This document shows positions 51,515 through 62,939 of a DNA stretch of 64,000 nucleotides, in pieces. Origin of the DNA: Phymatolithon calcareum (Eukaryota; Rhodophyta; Florideophyceae; Hapalidiales); NCBI GenBank assembly GCA_977006965.1, contig OZ345364.1:2046001-2110000 (forward strand), read 5' to 3'. Below the pieces are notes generated by a model, which ran no database searches, was not told the DNA's origin, and worked only from the letters and a program-made list of their open reading frames with translations. Position numbers and translations under genes: made by a program. Each line of letters starts with the position of its first letter. The first letter of the stretch is position 1.

Positions 51515-52367
51515 CTCTGATCGAGGCTGATCTGTGCCTATGCGCCGCCGGCAACTTCGCTTCCGCGTTTCGAAAGGAGCGATGCTACATCAATTTCTTA
51601 CTATGCTGTGTATCACTACCTAGCGCTCGGACATTCAAGTCCCACTAACTTAATTTTTTGCGCCGCTGCCCCCTTCTTGCCTTCCAAAGCGCTTGTGCAG
51701 TAAAGTTCATTATTTACTACACTCTGTTATTATTTGCCGCATTATGTTGCGGCTTGCGTTCCTAATGAACCTAACAATCCAGCGGCAATTTTGGACTGTC
51801 GGGCTTTTATTTTCGGGGAATCTCAACGGGCTCATCACGGCTATCTTTGTGCGAGGACGAGCAAAGCGACAAAGGCGTTTGAATCAGCTAGAGACAATGC
51901 TCGCATGGCTGCTCACAGGACAATCTTATGCTTGCGCAGGACTTGCAATAATGCGGAGTATAGTAGCGGAGCTGAATGAGATTGTAGATTGGACACGTTG
52001 CAAATCTGCAGCAATAAAAAATGGCAAACGAATTAAATTTTGACTGTAATTCACCTTTTTTTGTATTTTTTATCTAATCCCCCTCTACCTCGCTGCGCCG
52101 CTCGTGTCGCCAACCGAACCAAATCTCTCGGCTCGGTACGCCAACTGAAGTGAGCAGGGTAGGGTGAAAGAAGTCGCGGAGACTAGGGCACAGCCAAAAT
52201 CTGATCAAAAATTCCGTTTGATCCACAGCTGTAGCGTTCCACTGGTTACAAATGCTAACAAGCGCGTAATATATTTTTCCCGTCGCAACAGTCCCCAACG
52301 GAACGCATCCAATCGAATCGTTGTGAACAAACCCATTGCACTCAACTGGGCGCGGGAGCTCAGCAGC

Positions 52368-53600
52368 ATGGCTCCGTCATTGCCCTCGTTCGCACACGCT
52401 CTACCCAGCACTGCGCCCCGGCGTCGCGCGCGTGTATGCATTCACCCGCGAATGGAATCCCAAAAACCGCCAATTGATGCATCCGCCCGCCCGCTACACA
52501 CCACTCGCACGGACGCCCCACTGCAAGGCCCCGAGGCCGTGCTGGGCGTCGCGCTTGCCGCCGCCGCCTTGATAGCAGACTTGACGCGCACCGTAGCGTC
52601 AAAACTGTCAGGATCGCAAGACAAGCTCGATGTCACCGCCCTTGCACGCTCACTTGACGCCGTGACCGCGTGTGCCGAAAACCGTAGCAGAGAGCTGTCG
52701 ATGGCGAAACGAGCGCGTATGGAACTCGACGCCAAACTGGACGCCACCGTCGCGCGCGCTGCGGCCGCCGAGCAAGCGCTCGCGGCGCTCGGTGGATCGG
52801 ACGGTGCTCGTCAGCGAGCTACGGGCAGAACTGAGGAGGTGCATCGGAGAAACGAGATATTGAAGGAGGAGTTGAAGAAATTGGAGGAAATTGTCCAGAA
52901 CACTATCGGGCAGGTAGAAAAGGGAAGAGAGGAGGAACGGAAAACAAAGTTGAAATTGAGACGCGCGAAGGGAGACAGGGATGCTTTGCGGGCACAGGCG
53001 GACGCGGCACAGGCGGAGCTGCACGCGGCTGATGAGGCGCTGAAGGAAATGGAAAAGAAGCGTGTGGAGAAGGTTAAGGTTCGGGAAATGGCAAGGGAGA
53101 GCAGTGCGAGGCTCGCGGATGTGCGTGCGGAGGTTGCGGCTGGGGAGCGGGCTTTGGGTGCGCTTCGTCGTGAATTGCGTGCGCGGGACGTTGAGTGCTC
53201 GGAAATGGAGCGCGAGATCGGTAGATTGACGTCGCTGATCGAAGCGAGAGAGATGGAGATGCGGGATATGGAGGTGAAGATTGGGGGAGGGGCGGTCGGG
53301 GATGTTGGTGGTGGAGATGCACGGAAGAGTGAGGGGGTGCTCGAGGAAGTTCGGGATGAGCTGGAGGCTGGAAGGGAGCAATTGAAGGCACAGGTTAGAC
53401 TGGCTAGAGTTGATGTGGCAGAGAATGGAGACGCTCTAGAGGAAGTTAGTGAACGGCTTGGGGCGAGGGGAGATGTGCTCAGTGCTGGGATTCGACAGGC
53501 GGAGAGCTTTTTGAAGGCGAGGGAGGGGGAGGAACGACGCAGAGACGAGGCGGTGATGGACGTACTCCGGGATATCAACGAGGAGGATAAGATTGAGTGA
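52368..53600 (+). CDS. Long coiled-coil protein
   Basis: A 410-residue protein from the Met at 52368 (the frame opens at 52164; a Met at 52452 is another option). The first 30 residues are Pro/Ala/Arg rich and lack acidic residues, possibly a plastid transit peptide. A short hydrophobic Ala-rich segment (EAVLGVALAAAALIADL) follows. From about 110 to 400 nearly all sequence is heptad-rich coiled coil (NEILKEELKKLEEIVQ, EEERKTKLKLRRAKGDRDALR, REMEMRDMEVK) broken by one Gly-rich stretch (GGGAVGDVGGGDA). No catalytic motif. Likely a structural or tethering protein; the family is not recognisable because coiled coils match many proteins. Confidence 0.65.
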   Translation: MAPSLPSFAHALPSTAPRRRARVCIHPRMESQKPPIDASARPLHTTRTDAPLQGPEAVLGVALAAAALIADLTRTVASKLSGSQDKLDVTALARSLDAVTACAENRSRELSMAKRARMELDAKLDATVARAAAAEQALAALGGSDGARQRATGRTEEVHRRNEILKEELKKLEEIVQNTIGQVEKGREEERKTKLKLRRAKGDRDALRAQADAAQAELHAADEALKEMEKKRVEKVKVREMARESSARLADVRAEVAAGERALGALRRELRARDVECSEMEREIGRLTSLIEAREMEMRDMEVKIGGGAVGDVGGGDARKSEGVLEEVRDELEAGREQLKAQVRLARVDVAENGDALEEVSERLGARGDVLSAGIRQAESFLKAREGEERRRDEAVMDVLRDINEEDKIE

Positions 53601-53682
53601 GGGGAAAAATGGTGGAAAACGTTTCTCGGTAAGTTGTATGAGGATACATGACTCAGATTTCTGTGCCGTCAACAGGGCTACT

Positions 53683-54035
53683 AGCAAGTAGATTTTTATT
53701 GATTGCTAGATACAGTGCAATTCGATTTGCAAGTAGCAGTCCCGGCGATTGTCTGCAAGTTGTATTGCAAGTAGAGGACGTCACGCAGCGCTGTATCCAC
53801 ACGTGGACTGAACGCCACGTCAGTACTGTAAACACTTGAATTGGTGCTCTACGTTTGTGACTATGATGGATTCGGCATAATACGTACCGAGATGGTACAG
53901 TATAAATTAGAGAGTGCATGACATGCACTACATTGTGTCCGCTCAACACAGTCAAACATTTTGCAATTCGTATTGCAAGTAGGCGGGTTTTTTGCAGTCC
54001 CACTCCAGTACAAGTAGATTGCAGTATACTGCAAG
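53683..54035. repeat. Cluster of GCAAGTAG-type motifs
   Basis: (T)TGCAAGTAG or a one-base variant occurs about five times in 350 bases. Twice it is part of a longer shared block GCAATTCG..TTGCAAGTAG followed by GCAGTCCC. It may be a decayed tandem repeat downstream of the coiled-coil gene. Confidence 0.5.
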
Positions 54036-55116
54036 TCCAGTATACTGGATAGGACCCCTGGCCGTCAATATCGACCAACGTTGAGATTGCCATGTACTCT
54101 GTAGAATTGATCTAAAGCGCGATCTGAACTATGCGATGAGCCTCGGGTCTGATTGCTGCGAGTTCATCTACAATGTGAATGCAGCCAAGACTGTCGGGAA
54201 TCACATGGGGCAGTGTCGTAATGGATGAATTGGGCCTTCATTGTCCTTGCGCTCTATCAGACGACCCGAAATCGGGGTCAATTTCGAGGTTTGTTGTGGT
54301 GATGATGATGTGGAAAGACGAAATGAAAAGAATGGAAAGTGATCACCATGATGGTGGTCTGCTTGATCACCTTGGTCATTGCTTGGCTCAGAGTGCCGAA
54401 TGTCGCAATTTTTATATCTCCGACTTAAAAAGCGAGATCCTCTCTCAGATGAAGAATCAAAAAGGTCTAACCGGAGCCTGTGTGTAGTGCCATGTAGGGA
54501 CACCGTGGTGTAGTGAAGTGGTCACAGTAGGGATAAAACCCTATCGGTGTAGAAAAATGAATCTCGAAGCGACAGATGTGTGACATACTGACACGGAATG
54601 ATTTAAACAAGTTGGTGCTCTTGAAGTAGCACCGCGATTGCACCTTACGGCCAGCTGACAATCTTGGAGGCCGGGCACGGATGAAACCTAGATGCCATGA
54701 CATCATATGAGAGACACATACGGGAAAGTTGCATGTGACAGATGAGGATGGCATATCAAACGGCGAGGTCGGCGCAGATATTGGTGCATTTACGTACATG
54801 AATGTCATGTGTACATAAGAACAGCAGAGGAGGTACGTGCCGCGTTTCTGAGCGTAACACGAGATTAGATATTGAGCAGTCTGATGCGAGCATTGTTGAT
54901 CAGGGTAGAACTGGGGGGTGCGGGAAATAGATATTTTCGACAAATTGGAGAAAAATACGGCCTTACTAATTTTAACACGCAAATAACAAAACTCTGCTGT
55001 TCTTACTAGGTCTTCAACGTGGGCATTTGGACTGCGGCGATCACTGAATCAGTTTACATTATCACTGCGGGGCAAGAGAACATTGGAGGGACATCACAAT
55101 TGATGCAGCACGAAGT

Positions 55117-56090
55117 CTACTTGCTGACTGTCACCTCAGAAGTTGAGGCGGTTGCGGCGACTTTGCAGTCTGACGGCTCGCTCGCAGTCAGCTGAACAAA
55201 CTTGATGCGCGTGCTCGCACGCTTTATGTTTCGCGCCGGGGCACGCATCATCACATACAGCATCTGCAGCCCATTAGCCCATTGCTGAGGGTACACTTCA
55301 AAGCGCGATTCGACTTGGAAGCGCAACGGAATGCGAGCAGTTTGGTACACTTTCTCTCCAGTGAGACCTTGCATGGAATTAATGAACTTGCGGAAGCACT
55401 TAATCATAGGATGATATGACTCGAGTCGTGGAGTGCCGCCAACGCCGTTGAGCCACATTTCATGCACATCGACTGTGTTTAAGAAACACTTCGGCCAGTA
55501 GAGGCTAAATTCCAGAAACATACCACAGTCGCTTACAGCGAGTTTGAACTCGTCATCACTCCCCACTCCAGATGCCAGCCAGATAATTACTGAACACCAT
55601 GCGTTATCATCGTCCTCGGGATTTCTCCAGGGGCCATATAGATAGTTCGGCATAAACATCGTCATAGGCAGTGATTGGTCACCCGCTCCGTCGCCTCCTT
55701 CCTGCACGTCAGAGCCTTCCTCCATCTCACCCATAGAGTCCGACCCCTCATCAATGTCAACCGGCTCTTTGCTCGATCCAGCTCGAAACGGACCACCCAT
55801 GCGGTTCAGAGCTACTGACGGCTCTGAATCTGACAAAAGTTATGAGCTGGCAGGTTAGATCTGATTTGAGAACAGCACAGTAACATCAGTCCAAACTCAC
55901 CTTGTTTTGACCTTCCTGTTCCAATTTTCTGCCGCACATAACGAATTTTGTTGTTCAGTGTCTTAGTTGGAATAGATCCGAAGTCACTAGGCCAGCGCCT
56001 CTTGGCAGTGGCGGCACCAACGCCTTCAAAATCTCCATTTGCGATCAGGCGCTCGAGCAGTGCGAGCTTTTCAGCCGGGAAAGGTGCCAT
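55117..56090 (-). CDS. Harbinger-associated DNA-binding protein candidate, two exons
   Basis: Exon 1 is 55901-56090 and exon 2 is 55117-55829, giving 300 residues. The splice GTGAGT...TTTTGTCAG joins RSKQ to DSEPSVAL in phase and yields a continuous frame, while exon 1 alone runs into low-quality sequence. The N-terminus (about 1-63: FPAEKLALLERLIANGDFEG, TLNNKIRYVRQKIG) is a small helical domain of the kind Harbinger elements use as a Myb/SANT-like DNA-binding subunit. An acidic linker and a 150-residue domain with PNYLYGPWRNPEDDD and FLEFSLYWPKCF follow. It is divergent from the transposase at 57644. In PIF/Harbinger transposons this partner imports the nuclease and binds the ends; that role is inferred here. 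Confidence 0.55.
55830..55900 (-). other. Intron (71 nt) of the Harbinger accessory gene
   Basis: Minus strand GTGAGT donor and TTTTGTCAG acceptor. Removal keeps the frame (190 + 713 = 903 nt, 301 codons with stop). Confidence 0.75.
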
Positions 56091-56955
56091 TTTACGATTG
56101 GAATTTGCAGTGCAATACGAGGGGTGTCTAAGGGGTAGATGAGCTGATCGAGAGAGTTGCACGCTATAAGTAGTACTGAGCTAATGTAAACTAGTACCCC
56201 ATTGACATTTCTAGAACACATGTCGGCAGGAAGCCACGTATTTGAAACTTGCTATGTATACGTATTTCTTTCCGTTCTTTTCCGTCTGAAGCTCTCCATA
56301 TTTGACCTCGACGTGTTCAGCATCGACAACAGAATAACGCAAAATTTCTGGATCTGTAAAGTGTCAGGGCCAATTACGGTGCTGATTGGGCCCCAGGTTT
56401 ACATTCGCAGTGTTAATATTTTCTCTGGATGCGCCAATAAGATTTCTAGTTATGACTGCGATCTGTACAACGACGAAGTCAGTTTACGTGTGTCGCAGTG
56501 AGATTACAAAGTCACTGACATCCGCAACTAAACACGATCTGGCACTTTTCCACTGAGCTTAAGGCTAAATACATGCGAAGACGCGGTGGAGCAGTTAATC
56601 AGTACCTATCTATTCAGATGCCATCTGCATGTGCTTTTCTTGAAGTTATCGGGAACCTTTAATTAACATATCGCTTATTTATAATATTCTCTATTCGGAT
56701 GCGTGGTTGTATTGCATCATTACGTCGGGTTACCATGAGTTGGATCGGCATCGAAAATGGCTCAAACCCCAAAAAACTACATTTCTCTTTATGTTTAGAC
56801 CATCGCTACAACCCCAGCGATGGAGTAAATTGGTAGAGAAGCTCGCACTTGTACAGAATACGTCTGCGCGCCTATAGTGATGTGAACAATGTCATCTGCT
56901 CAGAATTCATCCGTGAGATATAGCGTCACCTTTATTGGCATTTTGGCACTAAACT

Positions 56956-56999
56956 GGCTTAAGCCATGGCTTAATAAGGCTTAAGTCATGGCTTAAGCC
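56956..56999. promoter_or_regulatory. GGCTTAAGCC palindrome array between the Harbinger genes
   Basis: Two near-identical 22-bp units, each made of GGCTTAAG(C/T)C followed by ATGGCTTAA; the first decamer is a perfect palindrome. They lie between the two divergent transposon genes. A protein-binding site for the element's own DNA-binding subunit is plausible. Confidence 0.5.
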
Positions 57000-57420
57000 G
57001 TCTGTAGCCATTGTTCGTGGTCAGTTTAGCTGTCAGTCACCGACAGACTGTACTTAACCCTACAATTTTGACGTTGCTTGGTTGCAAGTCAGGATTGTGG
57101 GAAACGTTTACATTATCTCTCTACGTTATGTACAATGCTTCGATTCACTTCCTTCTGGCTCTTCGCTGGGCTGGTTTTTTTAAAAAAATACCGAATTGTT
57201 TCGTGTAATTAGGTTTTTCTCTCTACAAAACACGTTCAAACTTTCGCTACAATATTTGTGTATTTAATAATGAAACCACGAAAATGCTGTTCATAATTTC
57301 TCAAGGATCATAAGCATACCAATCTAGACACGTACTCAACATCTAGTTTTCGCTAACGCTCCCAGGATCTACTATCAGGGAACGTGTATTACGTTACTAA
57401 AATGATAAAATGTTAACCAT

Positions 57421-57456
57421 GCTAACGTAGAAGTATATGAACTGTTCTACGTTAGC
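57421..57456. repeat. Perfect 12-bp hairpin upstream of the transposase
   Basis: GCTAACGTAGAA (57421-57432) and its complement (57445-57456) around a 12-nt loop, about 190 bp before the transposase start. Possible regulatory or subterminal site. Confidence 0.75.
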
Positions 57457-57643
57457 TCGATGAACAATTACACGAAGCAAGTGGTACCATTGGCAACAAA
57501 CATAGTCTAAGAATAATAATGAAACGTGGCATAATTTTCCTGGGAGCCCACTCTCAAGGCTTATGATCTCTTCCAACGGTCAAGGCCATTGTTAATATAA
57601 GAAGTCCATACATTGCTTTTCTTAGCTTTCCGTTCACACTACA

Positions 57644-58530
57644 ATGGTGGTTTCTCCAAGTCTCTTCTTTTTGATTGGGAGCAGAATCATGCGTCGGTCG
57701 CAATTGGGTTGCACAAGTGTCCAAAATCGACGCTTTCGGGCATTTTTCGGTGTGACACCTACAGTTTGTTGTCAAGTCTGGCTGCTTTTGAGTGGGTTTC
57801 TACCGAGAGGATCAAAACCAGAGCACTTGCTGTGGGCGTGCATGTTTCTCAAGCTCTATTCTACTGAGCACGTGCATGCTGCTTTGGCTGGCGCTGACGA
57901 AAAAACATTGCGCAAGTGGGTCTGGATTATTGTTTGCCGTTTGGCAAGTCTGGATATTGTAAGTCAACCTATCGCCATTTGAATTTCTTTTCTTTTTCTG
58001 ACAGTTTGTAGATTAGTTGGAGGTCGAGGCTACAGGGGAAAGCAATTGCAGCTTGCTATATCAGTGTTGACGGCACCGACTTTCGCATTGAGGAACCGAC
58101 ACCGTTCAGCTCCCGATGGTATTCGCACAAATATAAAGGTCCTGGACTTCGCTATGAAGTAGGGCTATCGCTGGATGGGGGAAAACTTGTATGGGTGCAT
58201 GGTCCATTTGCCCCGGGCGAGTTTCCGGACGTCAAGATTTTTAGAGCGGGTATGAAGTCAGCACTTGATGCTGGTGAGTACGTTATTGCCGACCTGGGGT
58301 ATACTGATGTACGGTGTATAAAACCAGGCGACCCAAGTGTGAATGCAAAACTGCACTCGCTAGCCAGAGCGAGGCATGAAACCGTCAACGAACGCCTTAA
58401 GAATTTTCGCGTTTTGGAAACTCGATTCCGGCACAAACTCAGCCTACATTCTCTTTGTTTTCACGCAGTGGCAAATTTAGTCCATCTTCAAATTGAAGAA
58501 TCAGATGAATTGTTCCATGTAGAATTGTAG
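57644..58530 (+). CDS. Harbinger-type DDE transposase, two exons
   Basis: Exons 57644-57958 and 58012-58530 give 277 residues. Exon 1 encodes the helical N-terminal part (RFRAFFGVTPTVCCQVW, HLLWACMFLKLY, DEKTLRKWVWIIV). Exon 2 encodes the nuclease: CYISVDGTDFRI, PFSSRWYSHKYKGPGLRYEV, YVIADLGYTD and RARHETVNERLKNF. The catalytic triad reads as Asp125, Asp199, Glu228, all present. The intron must use the TTTGTAG acceptor because the earlier GACAG would place an in-frame TAG. The C-terminus FHAVANLVHLQIE...LFHVEL is typical. No stop or frameshift, so it may be active. Family PF13359-like (IS5/Harbinger nuclease fold). An earlier start cannot be excluded. Confidence 0.85.
57959..58011 (+). other. 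Intron (53 nt) of the Harbinger transposase
   Basis: Donor GTAAGT, pyrimidine-rich TTTCTTTTCTTTTTCTGAC, acceptor TTTGTAG. Phase 0. Using the upstream CTGACAG acceptor would leave a stop in exon 2. Confidence 0.8.
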
Positions 58531-60657
58531 AGAAACTACTGTAGTGGGCAATTGGCGACAGATCGTGTTAATTAAAAGCTCAGGTTATTGTCATAAGGCT
58601 CACGACTTGGTTCATCGGTGCGAAAAAACCCTTTTCCCGCACCCCCCTGCAAGGGTACAGAGCGCACTTGTGAAAGCAATGCATTTTGGCTCAGAGTTAC
58701 CGCATATTAGTTAACCTCCAGATGACTGCAGAGAATACGGGCGAGATTGTAAAGCTCCTGATTACGACTCTTTCGCACAGTGGTCAATACGCGGCGGGCA
58801 TGCTGAACACCACCACCCATACGCACCGTCAACTACGTGAGACGCACATCGCACGCACAGGAGACCGAGCGGTGTGAAAACCTGAACTAGAAGAGCCCGG
58901 CGTCGTAAGAATTCGAGAAATGACCACACGTGCCTGCATGCGCCACGACATGGACTTCCGATCCAATCGGCCCGCTCGATCGATTGGCAAGAGCACCGGA
59001 GAATGTACAGTATGCTCTGTAGAGGAGAGTCATGTGCTCACCTCGTTCTCCGCCTCGTGTCTATGCCTCGTTTCTACAACTACACACGTCCCCACACAAT
59101 ATAGTATCTTCCACAAAATTACCACTTGTAGAGATGCAGATCGGGAGCAGGAAATTCGCATCGTCGGTGGAGGTGTTGCGCATTAATGTCGTGGACGATA
59201 TCAGTTAGTGGAGGAGAAGGACGGTCCACGGCATGTTGGGACATACACACAATCTTGCTTTTGTTCACGATTTGTGCGGATCGCAGCGTCAAGTGCCGGT
59301 TGTGTGGATGGTGGTAGTCGGCTGTCACTGCCGCGAAGCATCATGACGATTAGTTCGAGTGCCCCCAATTGATGCCTGCCGTTTGTCACCTCGTGCTTCA
59401 CGGAGATCGTGTCCAGAAATAACTCAATTTCATGCTGGTGTTGGACAGTCTGGCAAAATCAATAGTCAACAGGATAAACACCTGCCATTTATCGCGAGGA
59501 AAACAATTTGGAATGCCTCAGTTGGAATTGCTGTCGTGGAACGTCGGTGTTCGAACGTTGCCGTCCTCAATGGATGCAAATGAAGGGGCACGTTCCTCCG
59601 CTAAGATGGATGGTGCTCCAGCATGTGAACTGTCCCATGCAGCGCTGATTTTGATTCACTTTTTAAGCAGCAGTCGAAGAGAAGTGCGAATGTGTGACGA
59701 AGCAGCATTGATGACGAACGTGTGTCACCATGGCGATTACTGAAAGCACCGCCTTTCATACGTATGAACTCGAGCAACAGCTCATGTTGTGAGCTATATG
59801 TACCTTAAAGCAAGATTTTCTTGTCCTGTAATGCACTCAACCACTCGCGGAGGCGTATTGTAAGGGATGGCCAGAGGCAGAGAATGCGCTCGAGCGTTTG
59901 GCAACTTCGGAATCAACCTTCAGCACCAAAGAATGGAGAAAACTTACACCCTCGAATTGCTGCTTACCTCACTTGCGGGAAATGCAGAATACAAAACAAT
60001 TCTTTAAAGGCAACGACAGGCGCTTGGTTTCGGTAGAGTGTACATTGTTACTTACTACCGGCACCGGAGGGCGGAACAAAGGACTATGCTTCAGCCGACT
60101 GGCGCAAGCACACAACAAGTGTAACGAAAGGGTTGTGTCTTTAGTTTGATGGTTAGTCCATGCTGAATTTGTTGCGTAGTTCCCTCTCCTGGAGAGGGCC
60201 ATCTTGCCTAAGTAGTCTAATTACAGAGAGTGTGCACGTAGTGATTCACTCTCAGTGAAATAATTAGACTTGTATCGGTCGTTGTCAATATCGGTTCACT
60301 TGTTGACTAACAGTGAACCGCAAGCGAATAGACAGTGAAGGCTTAATTACTAGACTAACACACAGTGAGCGACAAGTGAACGTTACTTTGTTACTTTGAT
60401 ACACCAAGCACCGTCTCTTGTGAGCAAGTCATTTGTGATTCTAACACCCAATAGTCCCTTCTTTAGCTCGTCGAGCACACATACTGTTTAGGAGTTCAGG
60501 ACTTCCTTGGCCAAAGATTACCCATCACGTCTGTGTGCCGCATTCAAACTGTCTCTCAAACACTCATGATTGTTAGCATTAGCAAGAAATTGTTGGTCAG
60601 GTGATCAGTACAATTACTAGCGTCTGATACGCTGGACGTGAGATCATACGGGTTGTC
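58531..60657. other. Spacer between transposons
   Basis: No recognisable gene. Contains AGTCTAATTA (60215-60224) and its complement (60261-60270) and a run of CAGTGA/TCACTG motifs at 60240-60390. Short frames lack domains. Confidence 0.45.
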
Positions 60658-60675
60658 ACAGCTCGCTTCACTTAC

Positions 60676-62647
60676 CTAGTGTCTATTTGACGGAAAATTT
60701 CCCTCAATTGAGGGGCACCTTTCCCTCAAGTGAGGGAATAAGGTTCATTTTATTTTTTGCACATGAAAGCTGCTCGCTATCAAGCACATCATTAGCGCCA
60801 AGCTCATAGATGTCTTCAACATGCTTAGTGAAACAGTTCCCAGCATTAGAAGTGTCGCAAATGTGTATTGTGGCACTATCAAGCCTATTACGTGGGGAGC
60901 ACACAATGGTCGACGTCTTGAATTTTCAAACTCTGTAGTTGTTTTGCACAATAAATGTAGTCATCATGACATTCGCAGGCATCTTTTTATTTTTCTAAGG
61001 GGTAACGTGGCTTCCTAAACTGTTCTTGAATGCAAATGCACGTTCTGGGGCGACTGAGCGTCGAAAAGTCACGCATGCGTCAAGTGCTATCGATGAGTTG
61101 CTCGCCCGGCACTTCACAATACCTTCGCTGCGTCATTTGCTGCTGACGCTCTGCATGGGAACCAGAGAATAAGAGCCAGCTAACAACCTAGAAAATCGCC
61201 AGAAGACCCATATGAACTATAGTCGCACTTGTTGAATCTCTGCAGATTCAGTACTCACCAAGTATGAATCCGTACGTGCAATGCGCCTTATACCGGAATA
61301 CGCGACCACAAGACAGCACAGAACTGCTATACCGTGGGCCATCTGGCCTGCAAAATCTCTTTGACACAGTGCGCCTTCTGTGGTCATTCATGGGATCGAC
61401 AGAATCTTGACCGAGCGACCAGCTGTACTGCACAGAGTACATGTGGCCTTTCTCTCTTGGTTGCACTCTGAATGAAATCAACCGGAGGTATTCGGCCACC
61501 GGCATCCCTGTTTTTCAAGAAGAATGGCCGGGGAAATACTTCTTCGGCCTCGTAGACTTCCACAAAGCGCTCTCATTGCCGAACTCAACCCTTGCCATGA
61601 GGACGAGTATTTCGAAAAACTTAATAGGCTCTGTCATTGTAGTCTCTCTTCGACCCTTTCTTTTCAGCTTAGCGGACGTCCAAGAAGCAAGTTTTCGCAG
61701 GCAAACTTGGGGAAATATCGTCACCACGCAATCGTACTTCGAATGAAGTCCAATACCACAATTTCGGATTAAGAAATCTCCGTTTAGAGCGCGAAGTTTC
61801 CAGAACTGAGAGTAATCGTGCCTCAAACGGACATAGAACTTTCCGCTTGTACTTTGGCACCCAATGAGCACTAGTATTCGGCTCGCGGTCGGGCGTGATG
61901 ACATCAAATTCCTGGTGCAATGGTTGGTCCCAAGGGCCCTGAAAGACTTCCGCGAGAGAGCTCGGAAGAGGGCTTTTAGAGCTTCGGAAGGTTGTATCGA
62001 AGCTTTTGTGCCCTTCTGAGGAGCATGTGATAGCGACTGTAGACGATAAACAGGCGTTTCGCGATGAAGACTGGCAAAGATGAGCACTGTAAGCAGCCCT
62101 GGACGGTACCGCGCTTTGCCAGTGATGGCTCGGTTCAAGCTGTTGAGCGTCTGAAATGTCATCGTCAGCATTCTCTGCCTTGACGTTGACAATATTGGCT
62201 GTCTTAATCTTAGTCTTCTTCAAAGGATGACGAATTAGGCCACGTTTCACGCGATGTGACATGCTCGCGCGACCATTGATTTTTTCCGCAAGTACATTCT
62301 GAACCATACCACTCAACGTTTTTTACTTCGAAATGGCTCCGTATAATCTGGAGCACTCTGCGAGACCGGTTACCGATGTTGCCTTATTGTGTACTGATGT
62401 ACCGACCCCGCGCGGTCGGTGTTTTTTTCCTGGAATGGCAGGTCTGGTACTTTTGAGTGACCAGCATATTTTCGTTGCTAGCGCCGAGCAAAGCGAATTT
62501 AAGGTAGTAGTGTGGATACTCCTCGCACAGAACATAAGCAAGGCTTTACGAATATGGCGTGAGCGATCTGTTTCGACTTTGCTTTAAGGATTTTTTCGAG
62601 CTTTCAAATCGCCCCTCAATTGAGGGGATCCGTCAAATAGACACTAG
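60676..62647. mobile_element. Decayed DNA transposon with terminal inverted repeats
   Basis: CTAGTGTCTATTTGACGGA at 60676-60694 is mirrored exactly at the right end (62629-62647), and both ends then carry a palindrome CCCTCAATTGAGGGG. Weaker similarity continues about 18 bases outward. If CTAG is a target duplication the element is 60680-62643; otherwise the repeat includes CTAG. The interior holds broken minus-strand coding sequence. Confidence 0.72.
61248..62316 (-). pseudogene. Broken transposase, piggyBac-like traces
   Basis: Coding-like minus-strand segments lie in different frames. One contains FFEILVLMARVEFG and ALWKSTRPKKYF; another, after a stop, has MPVAEYLRLISFRV and DSVDPMNDHRRRTVSKRF. 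This order resembles piggyBac-type (DDE_Tnp_1_7) transposases, where a helical block is followed by MSR.RF..IL.FL and ...FNDH.... The catalytic core beyond this is unreadable. Several frameshifts and stops. The family call is tentative; TTAA target sites typical of piggyBac are not seen. Confidence 0.4.
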
Positions 62648-62939
62648 GGGTATACAAGTAGCTGGCGCACACACCTTCAGCGACGGTGGGACTAATTACC
62701 TTCCGTTGCGCCGATTTGTTTTCCTTCCCTTATTTGTACTAGATCATCGGCACTCTGCTGCACATTGGACTCTGACCCGCAATTCTGTTCCAGCTGGGAA
62801 TGAACGTACTTCTTTTTTTCAAGTCGATCGGCATCCACGTCTGAAGAGATACATCATAAACGCTGTTGCATCCCATTTGCCCCGCCTAAACAAAAGCGCA
62901 GTATTCTGATAAGACTATCTACGAGCTAAAGACTGGTTG

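Larger units (their letters stand above)
55117..58530. mobile_element. PIF/Harbinger DNA transposon, coding core
   Basis: Divergent genes for a DNA-binding-like subunit (-) and a DDE_Tnp_4-type nuclease (+), the standard Harbinger two-gene set. Outer ends were not found: I looked for inverted repeats in 54450-55116 and 58531-58720 and saw none convincing, so the limits given are those of the genes. Confidence 0.75.

Noticed and set aside
52650-53578. Minus-strand long frames over the coiled-coil gene
   Set aside because: Antisense shadows of a GC-rich, heptad-patterned gene; Ser/Pro/Leu composition follows from the complement.
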